Below are positions 1 through 11,665 of a stretch of DNA of 64,000 nt, in pieces. Under the pieces are notes generated by a model, which saw only the letters and a list, made by a program, of their open reading frames with translations, was not told the DNA's origin and searched no databases. Positions within the stretch are counted from its first letter, which is position 1. The number at the start of each line of letters is the position of its first letter. The translations under genes were made by a program, and so were the position numbers. Location of the stretch: the NCBI GenBank assembly GCA_023614405.1, contig CM042684.1, positions 536,470,682 through 536,534,681 of the forward strand, written 5' to 3'. The DNA is from Avena insularis (Eukaryota > Streptophyta > Magnoliopsida > Poales > Poaceae).

Positions 1-1920
1 TGTTGGAGATATGCCCTAGAGGCAATAATAAATGTAGTTATTATTATATCTTTGTGTTTATGATAAATGTTTACATTCATGCTATAATAGTATTAACAAG
101 GAAACATTAATACTTGTGTGATTTGTAAACTTAATTTGAAGTCCCTAGTAAAAGCCTCTATGTAATACTAGCTTGTTGGTTAATAGATGATTGTGGTTTC
201 CCTATCATGAACATTGAGATGTTGTTAACAACAAGATCATATCGTTAGGAGAATGATATGATGGACATACTCCTATAGATAAGCATAGCATAAAGATCAA
301 GTCATTTTAATAGTTCAATTGCTATATGCTTTCTGATACATAGTAATCTAATTCCTTCGACCATGAGATCATGCATATCACCTTTGCCGGATGGATGCTT
401 TGATGACATCAAACACCACACCGTAACTGGGTGGCTATAAAGGTGGCATTGAGTGTTCGGAAAGTATTGGTTGAAACACATGGATCAAGAGTGGGATTTG
501 TCCATCCATATGACGGATAGATATACTCTGGGCCCTCTCGGTGGAATGTCATCCAATTAGCTTGCAAGCATGTGACTGGCTCACAAGGGATCACATATCA
601 CGGGAACGAGAAAAGAGTACTTATCGGTAACGAGGTTGAACTAGGTATGCAGAGATACCGACGATCATAACCTCGGATAAGTATCATATCATGAGACAAA
701 GGTAAATCGATATCGTATGTAAGTGGTTCATTCGATCGCAAAGTAATCGTAGAAATATGTGGGAGCCATATGAATTTCCAGATTCCTCTATTGGTTATTG
801 TTAGAATGTCTCGATCATGTCCGCATAATTCACGAACCGTAGGGAGACACACTTAAGGATTCGACGTTGTTTGAGTAGTTATGGAATGATGATAAAGAGA
901 CCGAATGTTGTTCGGAGTCTCGGATGGGATCCGGGATATCACGAGGAGATCCGTAATGGTCCGGAGAATAAGATTCATATAAGGAAAGTCCCGTTTCGGA
1001 GTTGGAGAATGGTTCCAGTGTTTTCATCGGGAATGTTCTAGAAGGTTCCGGAATGTCCGGCACTCCGGGGGGGAGGGGTACATGAATGTGTCATTACAAG
1101 TTGGAATGATTGCATCATGTACTAGGTGTCATCGCTGTCCAAAAAATAAAGGGTTTATCCAAATCCTAGTTTGAAAAGTCAAACGGCTAGTTTGAAAGTC
1201 AAACGGCGGTTTTTGGGAAGTGGGAAAGGAGGAGGAAACCGAGTTGGGGAGGAGTCCCTCCTCCCCACCGCCGGCGCACCACCAAGCCGACTTGGGGAGG
1301 GACTCCCCTCCCCTTGGACGGCCCCCTCCACCTATATAAGGAGGGGCAGGGCTCCCCTCCTTGACACACAACTCCTACTCCTCCAAACCCTAGCCCCAAG
1401 CCGCCGCCGCCTCCAAGCCGCCGCCGGCCCCTAGGGCATCAACACGCCGCTGCCTAGCTAAACCCTAGCCGCCGGCTTGTCCCCTCCTTGGTGTGTCTAA
1501 ACCCTAGAACACCAAGGAATCTCTCATACTCCACCATACTCGCTCCGGCTTAAGGCGAAGCCCTGCGAGATCTCCCCTCTACTTCCGGTACCACGCCGTT
1601 GTGCTGCCGGAATCGCGAGGAGAGTGCTACAACCTCCGCTGCCTGCTGGAACAAGGGAGAGGAAGGTCTTCATCGAAAACGTAACGTGTGACCGATCATG
1701 GAGCGCGCTAACGCAGTACCTGGAAGGATCGTCTACACGATCTTGAGATCGGGAAGAGTACGACTACATCACCCACGAGAATCCGCTCTCGTTAAACGCT
1801 TTGGAATCTTCGAGGGTGAGTTATTCCATCGACTCGTTGCTACAATCTAGTAGATAGATCTTGGCTTGTTTGTTTGTATGCGATAGAAATTTTTTGTTTT
1901 CCATGCTACGAAAACCCTAC
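1..1920 (+). repeat. 5' LTR of Copia 1
   Basis: This matches 7088-8985 nearly end to end. It starts TGTTGGAGATATGCC and ends GCTACGAAAACCCTAC, just before the primer-binding site. The U3 part (to about 1330) is AT-rich, then G+C-rich from about 1240. A TATA box lies at 1331-1340. The R/U5 part contains the telomere-like AAACCCTA words common in grass 5' leaders. It holds no protein-coding gene; short open frames inside it recur in the 3' LTR and are chance. Confidence 0.93.
1331..1340 (+). promoter_or_regulatory. TATA box of Copia 1 5' LTR
   Basis: CCTATATAAG lies in a C-rich context and the same motif occurs in the 3' LTR at about 8417-8427. It is a canonical plant TATA box, placed where the U3/R border of Angela-type LTRs is expected, so transcription would start roughly 30 bp downstream. 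Confidence 0.75.
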
Positions 1921-1934
1921 GGGTATCGAGCCGT
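1921..1934 (+). other. Degenerate primer-binding site of Copia 1
   Basis: Directly after the LTR the sequence GGGTATCGAGCC resembles the initiator-Met tRNA primer site TGGTATCAGAGC used by plant Copia elements, with one base changed and one missing. Its place at the LTR edge supports the 5' LTR boundary. The damage would weaken priming of minus-strand DNA synthesis. Confidence 0.6.
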
Positions 1935-3090
1935 GTCTATATGTAGATCTGTTGCACGAGTAGAACACAATGGTCATTATGGGCGTTGATGCTTTTATTG
2001 TCGATTGCTTCTTGTGTACTTTGCATCTTGAGGGATGTTGGGATGAAGCGCCGGCTAACCTTACATGACATCGTTCATGAGACTTGCTCCACGCTTGACA
2101 TGCAACTTGTATTGCATAAGTGGCTTTGCGGGTGCCTGTTTCTCGTAGCATAGTGGAGATCCAATTTACAACGGGTGATTAACAATACTAGTATCAATGT
2201 TGTGGTTCTTGTTCGTAAGTTAGAACGACACTTATTGAAAGCCCCAAAACCACGTAAAACATGCAAAGAAAGTAGAGGCGTCTAACTTTGTTTTGCAGGA
2301 GTGCGATGATGTGATATGGCCATGATTATGATTATATTTGATGTATGCAATGTTCCTTATTGTAAGTTGGCAACGCGTGAGCCATATGGTTGTCTTTAAT
2401 TTATGTTAAGACCCGCGTGTCTATTCAAAGTAGTTGTAATAGTTGAAGCCGGTGGACGACAACCATGGAGGAGCATCATTGACCTTGATGCAATGCCGGT
2501 GATGATGGAGATCATGTTCGTGCTAGAAGATGGAGATCGGAAGCACAAAGAAGAAAGGCCATATCATATCACATATTATGAATTGCATGTGATGTTAATC
2601 CTTTATGCATCTTGTATTGCTTAGTAGGCACGGTAGCATTATAAGATGATCCCTCATGCACATGAATTTCAAGTCATAAAGTGTTCACCCTTAGTTAGCA
2701 CCGTTGCTAAAGCTTGTTGTTTGAAGCACCACGTGATGATCGGGTGTGTTAGATTCGCAAGTGTATACAACGTGAGCAAGCCAGATTTGCTCATGCGAAA
2801 CTAAGGTTTGAACTTGTGAGCCTAGCATGTCTGGACATGGTCTCGGAACACGGATCACCGAAAGGTAAAGCATGAATCATATAGTAGATATGATGAACAT
2901 GTCGATTGTTCGCCATTGAAACTATATCAACTCGTGATGATCGGTGTTGATGTGGTGGATTTGGTTCGTGATCACTAAAACAATGTGAGGGATATTGTTT
3001 TGAGTGGGAGTTCACCTAGATTAATTCTATTAATTTGAACTCAATTTGTCATAAACTTAGTCTAAACTATTGCAAATATGTTGTAGATCA
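1935..3090 (+). other. Untranslated leader of Copia 1
   Basis: About 1.15 kb between the primer-binding site and the gag ATG at 3091 has no convincing coding sequence. The part from about 2585 is shared with the start of Copia 2 (from about 15755), for example the word CACGTGATGATCGGGTG. In the Angela/BARE group this stretch holds dimerisation and packaging signals; none was resolved here. Confidence 0.7.
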
Positions 3091-3940
3091 ATGGCAGCCC
3101 CTACCATCAATTTTAATGCGTTCCTAGAGAAAGAAAAGTTGAAAAACAATGGAAGCAACTTCGCGGATTGGTTCCGCAATTTGAGGATTGTCCTCACAGC
3201 TGGTAATTTGACCTATGTCTTTGGATGCACATTGGTGACCCACTTGAAATTGATGCTCCCGATGAAGTAAAGAATGTTTACCTCACTGAAGACTCAAGAC
3301 TCCACGATCAGGTGCTATCTTGTATGGTTTAGAATCGAGCTTCAGAAAAGGTTTGAGAATTCAGACCCACATGATATTGTCGAGGATCTCAAATTAATCT
3401 TTGAGACCCATGCGGCGATTGAAAGTTATGAGGCTTCTGAAAAGTTCTTTAACTGCAAGATGGAAGAGGGCAGCTCCGTCAGCGAGCATGTGCTTAAGAT
3501 GTCTGGGAACGCAAACAAACTTCAAAGCTTGGGTATTGTGATTCCCAATACTTTGGGGATTTACCGTGTCCTCCAATCACTACCACCAAGTTACAAGAAC
3601 TTTGTGATGAACTACAACATGCAGAACATGAACAAGACGTTGTCAGAACTCTTTGCCATGTTGAAATCTGCAGAAGTGGAGATCAAGAAAGAGCACCAAG
3701 TGTTGTTGGTCAATAAGACCACCAAATTCAAGAAAGGCAAGTCTAAGCAGAAGGGACACTTCAAGAAGGGTGGTAAGAAAGTTACCACGCCGGCGAAGAA
3801 GACCAAGGCTGGACCTAAGCCTGATACTGAGTGCTTTTACTGCAAGGGAGAAGGTCACTGGAAGCGGAATTGCCCAAAGTACTTGGCGGATTTGAAGAAC
3901 GGCAACATCAAGAAGAAAGGTATATCTGATATACATGTTA
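3091..3940 (+). pseudogene. gag of Copia 1, frameshifted
   Basis: Gag makes the particle that packages the element RNA. The reading frame starts at ATG 3091, shortly after the leader. The start (AAPTINFNAFLEKEKL) matches the start of gag in Copia 2 at 16270. Similarity moves to another frame at about 3220-3330, where a TAA at 3268-3270 closes the first frame, then returns to the first frame. The centre has the UBN2-type helical gag region. A CCHC zinc knuckle (CFYCKGEGHWKRNC) at 3833-3874 is intact. The frameshift pair removes full-length gag. Confidence 0.88.
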
Positions 3941-5400
3941 TTGATGTGTATCTCACTAGTACTGTAGTAGTGCACGGGTATTTGATCTTGGGTTCGGTTG
4001 CTCATATTTGTAACTCAAACAGTGCTGCAGAATAAACGGAAGCTAGCGAAGAACGAGGTGACGATGCGCATTGGAAACGGATCAAAGGTTGATGTGATCG
4101 CGGTCGGCACGCTACCCCTTCATCTACCATCGGGATTAGTTTTATACTTAAATAATTGTTATTTGGTGCCTGCGTTGAGCATGAACATTATATCGGGATC
4201 TTGTTTATTGCGAGACGGTTACTTGTTTAAATCCGAGAATAATGGTTGTTCGATTTATATGAGTAATATGTTTTATGCACATGCACCTTTGATAGATGGT
4301 CTATTCTTATTGAATCTCGATAGTGGAAATACACATATTAATAACATTGAGGCTAAACGTTTGAAATCGGCGATAACTCGACCTATATGTGGCAATCGTG
4401 CCTTGGTCACATTGGAGTGAAGCGTATGAAGAAACTCCATTCCGATGGACTTCTTGAATCACTTGATTTCGAATCACTTGATAGATGCGAAGCATGTCTG
4501 ATGGGTAAAATGACTAAGACTCCATTTTCTGGTATGATGGAGCGAGCTACGGACTTGTTGGAAATTATACATACCGATGTGTGTGGTCCAATGAGTGTAG
4601 CATCGCGCGGTGGTTATCGTTATGTTCTTACCTTCACGGATGACTTGAGTAGATATGGGTATATCTATTTCATGAAACATAAGTCCGAAACTTTTGAGAA
4701 GTTTAAGGAATTTCAAAGTGAGGTAGAGAATCAACGTAACAAGAAGATTAAATTTCTATGTTCTGATCGTGGAGGTGAATATCTAAGTTACGAGTTTGGC
4801 GAGCATTTGAAGAAATGCGGAATACTTTCGCAGTTGACACCGTCGGGAACACCACAGCGTAATGGTGTGTCCGAACGTCGTAATCAAACTCTCTTAGATA
4901 TGGTTCGTTCTATGATGTCACTTACAGATTTACCGCTATCATTTTGGGGTTATGCATTAGAAACAGCCGCATTCACTTTAAATAGGGCACCGTCTAAATC
5001 CGTTGAAACGACACCGTATGAATTATGGTTTGGGAAGAAACCTAGATTGTCGTTCCTTAAAGTTTGGGGGTGCGAAGCCTATGTAAAGAAGTTACAACCG
5101 GACAAGCTTGAACCCAAAGCGGAAAAATGCGTCTTCATTGGATACCCGAAGGAAACTATTGGGTATACCTTCTATCATAGATCCGAAGGCAAAATCTTCG
5201 TTGCCAAGAATGGATCCTTTCTAGAGAAGGAACTTCTCTCGAAAGAAGTGACTGGAAGGAAAGTAGAACTCGATGAGGTTGTCGAACCTTCTCTCGAAAT
5301 TGCGAGTAGCACAGCACCGGAAGAAGTTCCTGTGGTGCCTGCACCAATAAGAGAGGAAGCTAATGATGTTGATCATGAAACTTCGGTTGAAGTTACTACA
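3940..5400 (+). pseudogene. Protease and integrase part of Copia 1 pol
   Basis: The aspartic-protease signature is not readable: where D-T-G-S is expected the frame reads YLILGSVAHIC. A frameshift near 4360 separates this from the integrase frame (open 4387-5814). In the integrase zinc-binding region the second His (LGHIG) and the CEAC pair are present, but the first His is Gln (WQS). The catalytic core shows all three acidic residues: D in HTDVCGP, D in CSDRGGEY and E in GVSERRNQ, with 35 residues between the last two. The core therefore looks intact while the protease and zinc region are damaged. Integrase would join cDNA to the chromosome. Confidence 0.88.
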
Positions 5401-7053
5401 GAGCCTCGCAGGTCAACGAGAACTCGTACCACTCCAGATTGGTATGATCCCGTTATGAGTGTCATGTTGGTGGACAACACCGATGACCCCGAGACATATG
5501 AGGAAGCGATGATGAGCCCAGATTCCAATAAATGGCAAGAAGCCATGAAATCCGAGATTGGATCCATGTACGAAAACCAAGTATGGACTTTGGTAGACTT
5601 ACCGGATGGCCGGAAGGCTGTCGAGAACAAATGGATCTTCAAGAAGAAAACAGATGCTGATGGTAATGTTACTGTCTATAAAGCTCGACTTGTCGTAAAA
5701 GGGTTTCGACAAATTCAAGGAGTTGACTACGATGAGACTTTCTCACCAGTAGCGAAGCTAAAGTCTGTAAGGATTATGTTAGCAATCGCTGCATATTACG
5801 ATTATGAAATATGACAGATGGATGTCAAAACAGCATTCCTCAATGGAGACATTGATGAAGAGTTGTATATGATGCAACCCAAAGGTTTTGTCGATCCTAA
5901 AGATGCTAACAAGGTATGCAAACTTCAACGGTCCATCTATGGATTGAAGCAAGCATCCCTAAGTTGGAATCAACGTTTTGATAAGGTGATCAAAAGTTTT
6001 GGTTTTATACAAACTTATGCAGAAGCTTGTATTTACAAGAAAGTGAGTGGGAGCTCTTTAGCATTCTTAATACTATATGTGGATGACATATTGTTGATTG
6101 GGAATGATGTGGACCTTCTTAATAGTGTCAAGGAATATTTGAATAATAGTTTTTCAATGAAGGATCTTGGCGAAGCAGCTTACATATTAGGCATAAAGAT
6201 TTATAGAGATAGATCGAAGCGCCAAATATCATTGTCACAGAGTACATATTTGGACAAAGTTCTAAAGAGGTTTGGAATGGAAGAAAGCAAGAAAGGGTTC
6301 TTGCCCATGTTGCCCAATACGAGCTTGAGTAAAACTCAAAGTCCGACATCGGCAGAAGATAGAGAAAGAATGAGTAAGACTCCCTATGCCTCAGCCATAG
6401 GATCTCTAATGTATGCCATGCTATGTACTAGACCCGACATTGCATATGCTGCTAGTTTAACTAGCAGATATCAAAGTGATCCAGAGTGGATCATTGACAA
6501 TGTCAAAAACATCCTTAAGTACTTGAGAAGAACTAAGGATATGGTTCTTTCTTATGGAGGTGATGAACAGCTCGTTGTTAATGGTTACAGCGATGCTAGT
6601 TGGAACACCGATCCAGATGATTCTAAATCACAATCTGGATACGTATTTATTTTGAATGGTGCAGCGATTAATGGAGGAGTGCAAAGCAAAGCGTTGTGGC
6701 GAGATCTTCAACTGAATCGGAATACATGGCTGCCGGAGGCTTCACAAGAAGCGATATGGATGAAAGAGTTCATTGCAGAGCTGGTGTGGTTCCTAGTCTG
6801 GCTGGACCCAATGTCTATCTACTGTGATAACATGGGCGCCATAGCCAATGCGCAAGAACCAAGGTCACACAAGAAGCTGAAGCATATCAAGCTACGTTTT
6901 CACGCTATTCGAGAACATATCCAGGACGGGGATATAAAGATTTGCAAATTACACACAGATCTGAATGTGGCGGATCCGTTGACTAAACCTCTCCCGAGGG
7001 CAAAACATGACCAGCACCAAACTGCCATGGGTGTTCGGTATATTACCATGTAA
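5400..7053 (+). pseudogene. Reverse transcriptase and RNase H part of Copia 1 pol
   Basis: The RVT_2-type reverse transcriptase starts near 5500 (MMSPDSNKWQEAMKSE) and continues after an in-frame TGA at 5812-5814, where Copia 2 has Trp (YEIWQMDVKTAFLNG). The catalytic YVDD box is intact at about 6077-6088. The RNase H region begins well (GYSDASWNTD) but between about 6660 and 6750 it is read in the wrong frame, which removes the segment that reads EAEY in Copia 2. The tail (LNVADPLTKPLP) is conserved. This part would copy the RNA into DNA and degrade the template strand. Confidence 0.9.
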
Positions 7054-7075
7054 TCTAGATTAGATGACTCTAGTG

Positions 7076-7087
7076 CAAGTGGGAGAC
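7076..7087 (+). other. Polypurine tract of Copia 1
   Basis: CAAGTGGGAGAC directly precedes the 3' LTR. The same word (CAAGTGGGAGAC, 20234-20245) precedes the 3' LTR of Copia 2. It primes plus-strand DNA synthesis in this family and fixes the LTR start. Confidence 0.75.
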
Positions 7088-8985
7088 TATTGGAGATATG
7101 CCCTAGACGCAATAATAAATGTAGTTATTATTATATCTTTGTGTTTATGATAAATGTTTACATTCATGCTATAATAGTATTAACAAGGAAACATTAATAC
7201 TTGTGTGATTTGTAAACTTAATTTGAAGTCCTTTGGTAAAAGCCTCTATGTAATACTAGCTTGTTGATTAATAGATGATTGTGGTTTCCCTATCATGAAC
7301 ATTGAGATGTTGTTAACAACAAGATCATATCGTTAGGAGAATGATATGATGGACATACTCCTATAGATAAGCGTAGCATAAAGATCAAGTCATTTTAATA
7401 GTTCAATTGCTATATGCTTTCTGATACATAGTAATCTAATTCCTTCGACCATGAGATCATGCATATCACCTTTGCCGGATGGATGCTTTGATGACATCAA
7501 ACACCACACCGTAACTGGGTGGCTATAAAGGTGGCATTGAGTGTTCGGAAAGTATTGGTTGAAACACATGGATCAAGAGTGGGATTTGTCCATCCATATG
7601 ACGGATAGATATACTCTGGGCCCTCTCGGTGGAATGTCATCCAATTAGCTTGCAAGCATGTGACTGGCTCACAAGGGATCACATATCACGGGAACGAGAA
7701 AAGAGTACTTATCGGTAACGAGGTTGAACTAGGTATGCAGAGATACCGACGATCATAACCTCGGATAAGTAACATATCATGAGACAAAGGTAAATCGATA
7801 TCGTATGTAAGTGGTTCATTCGATCGCAAAGTAATCGTAGAAATATGTGGGAGCCATATGAATTTCCAGATTCCTCTATTGGTTATTGTTCGGAGAAGTG
7901 TCTCGATCATGTCCGCATAATTCACGAACCGTAGGGAGACACACTTAAGGATTCGACGTTGTTTGAGTAGTTATGGAATGATGAGAAAGAGACCGAATGT
8001 TGTTCGGAGTCTCGGATGGGATCCGGGATATCACGAGGAGATCCGGAATGGTCCGGAGAATAAGATTCATATAAGGAAAGTCCCGTTTCAGAGTTGGAGA
8101 ATGGTTCTGGTGTTTTCATCGGGAATGTTCTAGAAGGTTCCGGAATGTCCGGCACTCCGGGGGGGAGGGGTACATGAATGTGTCATTACAAGTTGGAATG
8201 ATTGCATCATGTACTAGGTGTCATCGCTGTCCAAAAAATAAAGGGTTTATCCAAATCCTAGTTTGAAAAGTCAAACGGCTAGTTTGAAAGTCAAACGGCG
8301 GTTTTTGGGAAGTGGGAAAGGAGGAGGAAACCGAGTTGGGGAGGAGTCCCTCCTCCCCACCGCCGGCACACCACCAAGCCGACTTGGGGAGGGACTCCTC
8401 CCTTGACCCCCCTCCACCTATATAAGGAGGGGTAGGGCTCCCCTCCTTGACACACAACTCCTACTCCTCCAAACCCTAGCCCCAAGCCGCCGCCGGCCCC
8501 TAGGGCATCAACACGCCGCCGCCTAGCTAAACCCTAGCCACCGGCTTGTCCCCTCCTTGGTGTGTCTAAACCCTAGAACACCAAGGACTCTCTCATACTC
8601 CACCATACTCGCTCCGGCTTAAGGCGAAGCCCTGCGAGATCTCCCCTCTACTTCCGGTACCACGCCAGCCAGTCTTAGGAATCGCGAGGAGAGTGCTACA
8701 ACCTCCACTGCTGGAACAAGGAGAGGAAGGTCTTCATCGAAAATTAACGAGTGATCGATCAAGGAGCGCTGCCGGAACGCAGCGCCGGAAGGATCGTCTA
8801 CGCGATCTTGAGATCGGGAAGAGTACGACTACATCACCCACGAGAATCCGCTCTCGTTAAACGCTTTGGAATCTTCGAGGGTGAGTTATTCCATCGACTC
8901 GTTGCTACAATCTAGTAGATAGATCTTGGCTTGTTTGTTTGTATGCGATAGAAATTTTTTGTTTTCCATGCTACGAAACCCTACA
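7088..8985 (+). repeat. 3' LTR of Copia 1
   Basis: This is a direct repeat of 1-1920. It starts TATTGGAGATATGCC, so the terminal TG has become TA, and it ends GCTACGAAACCCTACA. Differences from the 5' LTR include a shortened C-rich block before the TATA box and a rewritten segment near 8665-8680. No gene is seen in it. Confidence 0.93.
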
Positions 8986-9402
8986 CGCCCCAACACCTAG
9001 ATCTTCCTCATTTACTTGGAGGAGTATCTGCCATGGCATGCAGTTGGTCAAGCGCGGCGTTCGCTGGAATGTTGGCGATGGGAACACAATCAAGTTGTTG
9101 ACTGATTACTGGATTCCAGATTTTCGACCGGAAGTGCTGCATACTCTTTTGCCGATTCCTGACGGCGCGACGGTGGCGTTTCTGTTTGCAGAGGATCACC
9201 GCTCATGGGACGTGGATGTTGTCCGCTCTGTTTTTCAGGAGGATGTGGCTAATCGGGTGCTTCAGATCCCAATCAGTCGGCGGGGTGGAGAGGATTTCCT
9301 CTCATGGCCTCACACAAAATATGGAGAGTACTCTGTCCGCTCGGCATACCATATAGGGAGGACTGAGAAGTTTTTCGTTGATCGGAGTAAAAGGGGTGGA
9401 GG
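8986..9402 (+). pseudogene. LINE-1 ORF2, end of reverse transcriptase region (left piece)
   Basis: The frame reads SFTWRSICHGMQLVKRGVRW, then a VGDGNTIKLLTDYWIPD segment and KYGEYSVRSAYHI. These are the conserved words between the reverse transcriptase thumb and the zinc-binding domain of plant L1 LINEs. The frame ends at the hAT insertion (SKRGGG at 9387-9402). Its N-terminal side is cut by Copia 1. Confidence 0.85.
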
Positions 9403-9483
9403 CAGAGGCGGACCCAAGAATTTGGCGAAGCCTGGGCACGCCACAAGGAAAACAAAAAAAATTCTCAGCCATCTCAAAAAAAT

Positions 9484-9697
9484 GAGAAAATTATAAAAAA
9501 CCACTATAATTGGGGTCACTATAACAGAAAACCACCACAATTCAGATTCGTGACAAAAAACCACCACAATTGGGGCAAAAAACCACCACTATAACAGAAA
9601 TTGTATCCCGATTCTGGTGGTTTTTTGTCACGAATCTGAATTATGGTGGTTTTCTGTTATAGTGACCCGAATTGTGGTGGTTTTTTGTAATTTTCTC
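9484..9697. mobile_element. Foldback MITE inside the hAT
   Basis: A nearly perfect inverted repeat of ~90-100 bp arms starts GAGAAAATTATAAAAAACC and ends TTTTTTGTAATTTTCTC. Both arms hold the word GTCACTATAACAGAAAACC (or its reverse) and repeats of AAAAAACCACCACAATT. The loop is very short (around 9590-9605), so the whole unit could fold into one hairpin. No coding sequence is present. No target duplication was settled by eye, so the superfamily is open. Confidence 0.75.
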
Positions 9698-9831
9698 CAA
9701 AAAATGGAACAAAATAAACATCATACGGTTTTGATGAAGACTTCATTACCAACAGGGTATGCACTTCTAAGTGGCTTAAATAGAAAGCAATAAAAACAAT
9801 AAGACTTATTATGAGACTCATTATATTCTAT

Positions 9832-10083
9832 TCAATCATACTTATCATACCATGCTTTTGAAAAACCCCTAGGTCTAGTTCCAATTTTCTTAGGAAAGTT
9901 CATAATTGATTGAGTTGGACCTTTTAAAATGTATGTTCTTTTCACTTGGTCTTGTAAATCCGGATGATATTCTCTGATTTGTTTCATAAGAGTGGGATCA
10001 CATACTATTTCATCCGGATTAAACATTTCCTCCGCGTCACGCTCCTCATTTTCGACATTTGTTTGTGGTGGTGATTGTGGCAA
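9832..10083 (-). pseudogene. hAT transposase N-terminal relic (TTF/MYM-type zinc finger family)
   Basis: The minus-strand frame has the family words DPTLMKQIREYHPDLQDQV, YILKGPTQ and FSKAWYDKYD. This is the lead-in of the TTF-type zinc finger found in plant hAT proteins annotated as zinc finger MYM-type protein 1-like. A stop follows where the family continues with Trp, and the rest of the zinc finger and catalytic region is absent. The start at 10083 (MPQSPPQ) is plausible. It agrees with the hAT ends of the surrounding element. It is a non-functional remnant. Confidence 0.7.
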
Positions 10084-10089
10084 GGTTCT

Positions 10090-11540
10090 TCTATCAACAC
10101 AAAACTCCCAATTCCTGAAATTTGTATGATTTTTTCAATTTATTTCTTCCTTGAAACAGCCATATGCCCAGCTATATAAATATAGCAACCAACTTGAGAT
10201 CACTGCTGGGCAGACAGCACAACGCCCAAAAGAAAACACAAAGAAAAAAGAAGAGAAAAAGAAGAAGAAAAGAATAGAAAACAAGGTCGATAGCAGCGGC
10301 TCGACGAAAAACGAGGGTGACCCGCCACCGCTGCGCCCTCTCGAGAATGACCACCACTATCCTAGCACTCCAAAGCGTCGCGTAGAAAGCAGTACCTCCA
10401 AGAAGGAAAGCGGGGACAGCCGCTTTGATCTTCCTTCTAGTTTCTTTCGACACGCTGCCGACGCCACAGCCTGATCTCCCTTTAGGTTTCTCCCGATACG
10501 CGAGAGGTGGGAAGAGGTATTTTCGACGCCCTTCAGGAAGGACGACAACACTCGCAGGCGTTACCACGTCGGTGTCAAGACGACAAGGATTTCTCCCGAC
10601 CCCTCATAAAAACCACACTCCCGGACGCTCCGGATTGCTCCACCACGCTCGCCGCCCACCAGCGCCGCAGCAGAGGAAGCCGGCCACGACCAGCGCCGCC
10701 CTTGGCCCCCGCCGCCCAGGCCAACCACCGCCAGCCCAGGGCACCGCCCACGCCTTCGCATCACGCCGCTAGCCGCCATGATGCCCAAATGACAGCGCCA
10801 ATCTGCCGGGCACCCCGCGACCGCCCTCCCGAGGTAGAAGACGATAGCTCCCCGCCGCCGCCGGCGCCAGCCGGGCTTCGCCCAGGCGCGCCCTCGTGGC
10901 GGCGGCAAGGGGAGGAGAAGGGGTGTGGGGGACGGCGGCGGTGAGCAAGGTTAGGGTTCCCCCTTGTCGCCTCGCGGGGGCGGCGAGGGGGCAACTTAGC
11001 TATGTAGGAAGTTATGCACAAATACAATTTAACTCAAGTTGAACAAATTCATGATTGGATGCTTCTAATAAATTGAGTTGAAAAGCAGGGCAGATCCTCA
11101 CCTATTTGTATTATAATTGTTGTAGTCGAGCCCGCCAGAGTTCGGGTCGTCGGCGCACCCCGCCGGCGCTTGCGGCCACCAGATGCAGTTGAGCTTGGCC
11201 GCTGTTTCTTGCTCATGTTTCTGTACACATTGTGAGTTCGTAGAACTTTTCTATAAGTTATTTTCGTAGGTGTAGCATTAGTGGACGCACGAAGAATCGT
11301 TTCATTTGATCCCCGAGTAAGGGGACGTACAGTGTAGGTGTTTAGGAGAGACGGTAAGAATCTAATCCAGGCAGTTTCAAGTTCCTGACAGTTTTGGTAG
11401 CGTTGATGAAAAAATAAGCGTCGGCGTGTGGGCATATATAGCCAATAAATTTGGCTCGGAAGCGTCCGACGCTTGCTACACATGGTAACTAACTTTCTAA
11501 ATGTCCTAGATAAAAGTCCAGCATAGTACGTGCTCTAACA
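10090..11540. other. Non-coding body of the hAT element
   Basis: An AT-rich part, an A/G-rich tract at about 10227-10285, and a strongly G+C-rich tract (10280-10990) full of CCGCCG and AACCCTAA words. The G+C-rich tract looks like a grass 5' leader or first exon; if it belongs to the hAT it lies upstream of the minus-strand transposase relic. The open frames here on both strands have skewed composition and no known domain, so none is called. Confidence 0.5.
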
Positions 11541-11542
11541 TA

Positions 11543-11665
11543 CTCCCTCCGGTCCATATTAATTGATTTTGATTTGTTAAAATTTAGATAAACCTATATA
11601 CTAAATAGTATATAAATTTATTTAAATCCAAACAAATTTGAGTCAATTAATATGGATCAAAGAAA
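11543..11665. mobile_element. Stowaway MITE, right end worn
   Basis: It starts CTCCCTCCGGTCCATATTAA after a TA at 11541-11542. The reverse of this end appears at 11643-11662 (TCAATTAATATGGATCAAAG). The inner word ACCTATATACTAAATAGTAT is shared, reversed, with the Stowaway remnant at 23495-23587. The outer bases of the right repeat have decayed. Confidence 0.75.

Larger units (their letters stand above)
1..8985 (+). mobile_element. Copia LTR retrotransposon 1 (Angela/BARE/WIS-like), two LTRs, decayed
   Basis: Two long terminal repeats (1-1920 and 7088-8985) flank a primer-binding site, a ~1.15-kb leader, gag, and pol in Copia order (protease, integrase, reverse transcriptase, RNase H), then a polypurine tract. 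The LTR start is the one known for Angela/BARE/WIS elements of Triticeae and related grasses. Gag and pol carry frameshifts and an in-frame TGA at 5812-5814, so the copy is not autonomous. The two LTRs differ by scattered substitutions and several indels (for example an 18-bp repeat-unit difference near 1405), so the insertion is not recent. The window begins at the first LTR base, so the left target duplication cannot be tested; the candidate right flank is CGCCC at 8986-8990. LINE sequence resumes directly after it, so the element probably sits inside LINE-1. Confidence 0.95.

Noticed and set aside
10151..10944. Overlapping open frames of 107-145 codons in a G+C-rich tract
   Set aside because: Low-complexity Pro/Arg/Ala translations in several frames at once, as expected from G+C-rich non-coding DNA inside the hAT.
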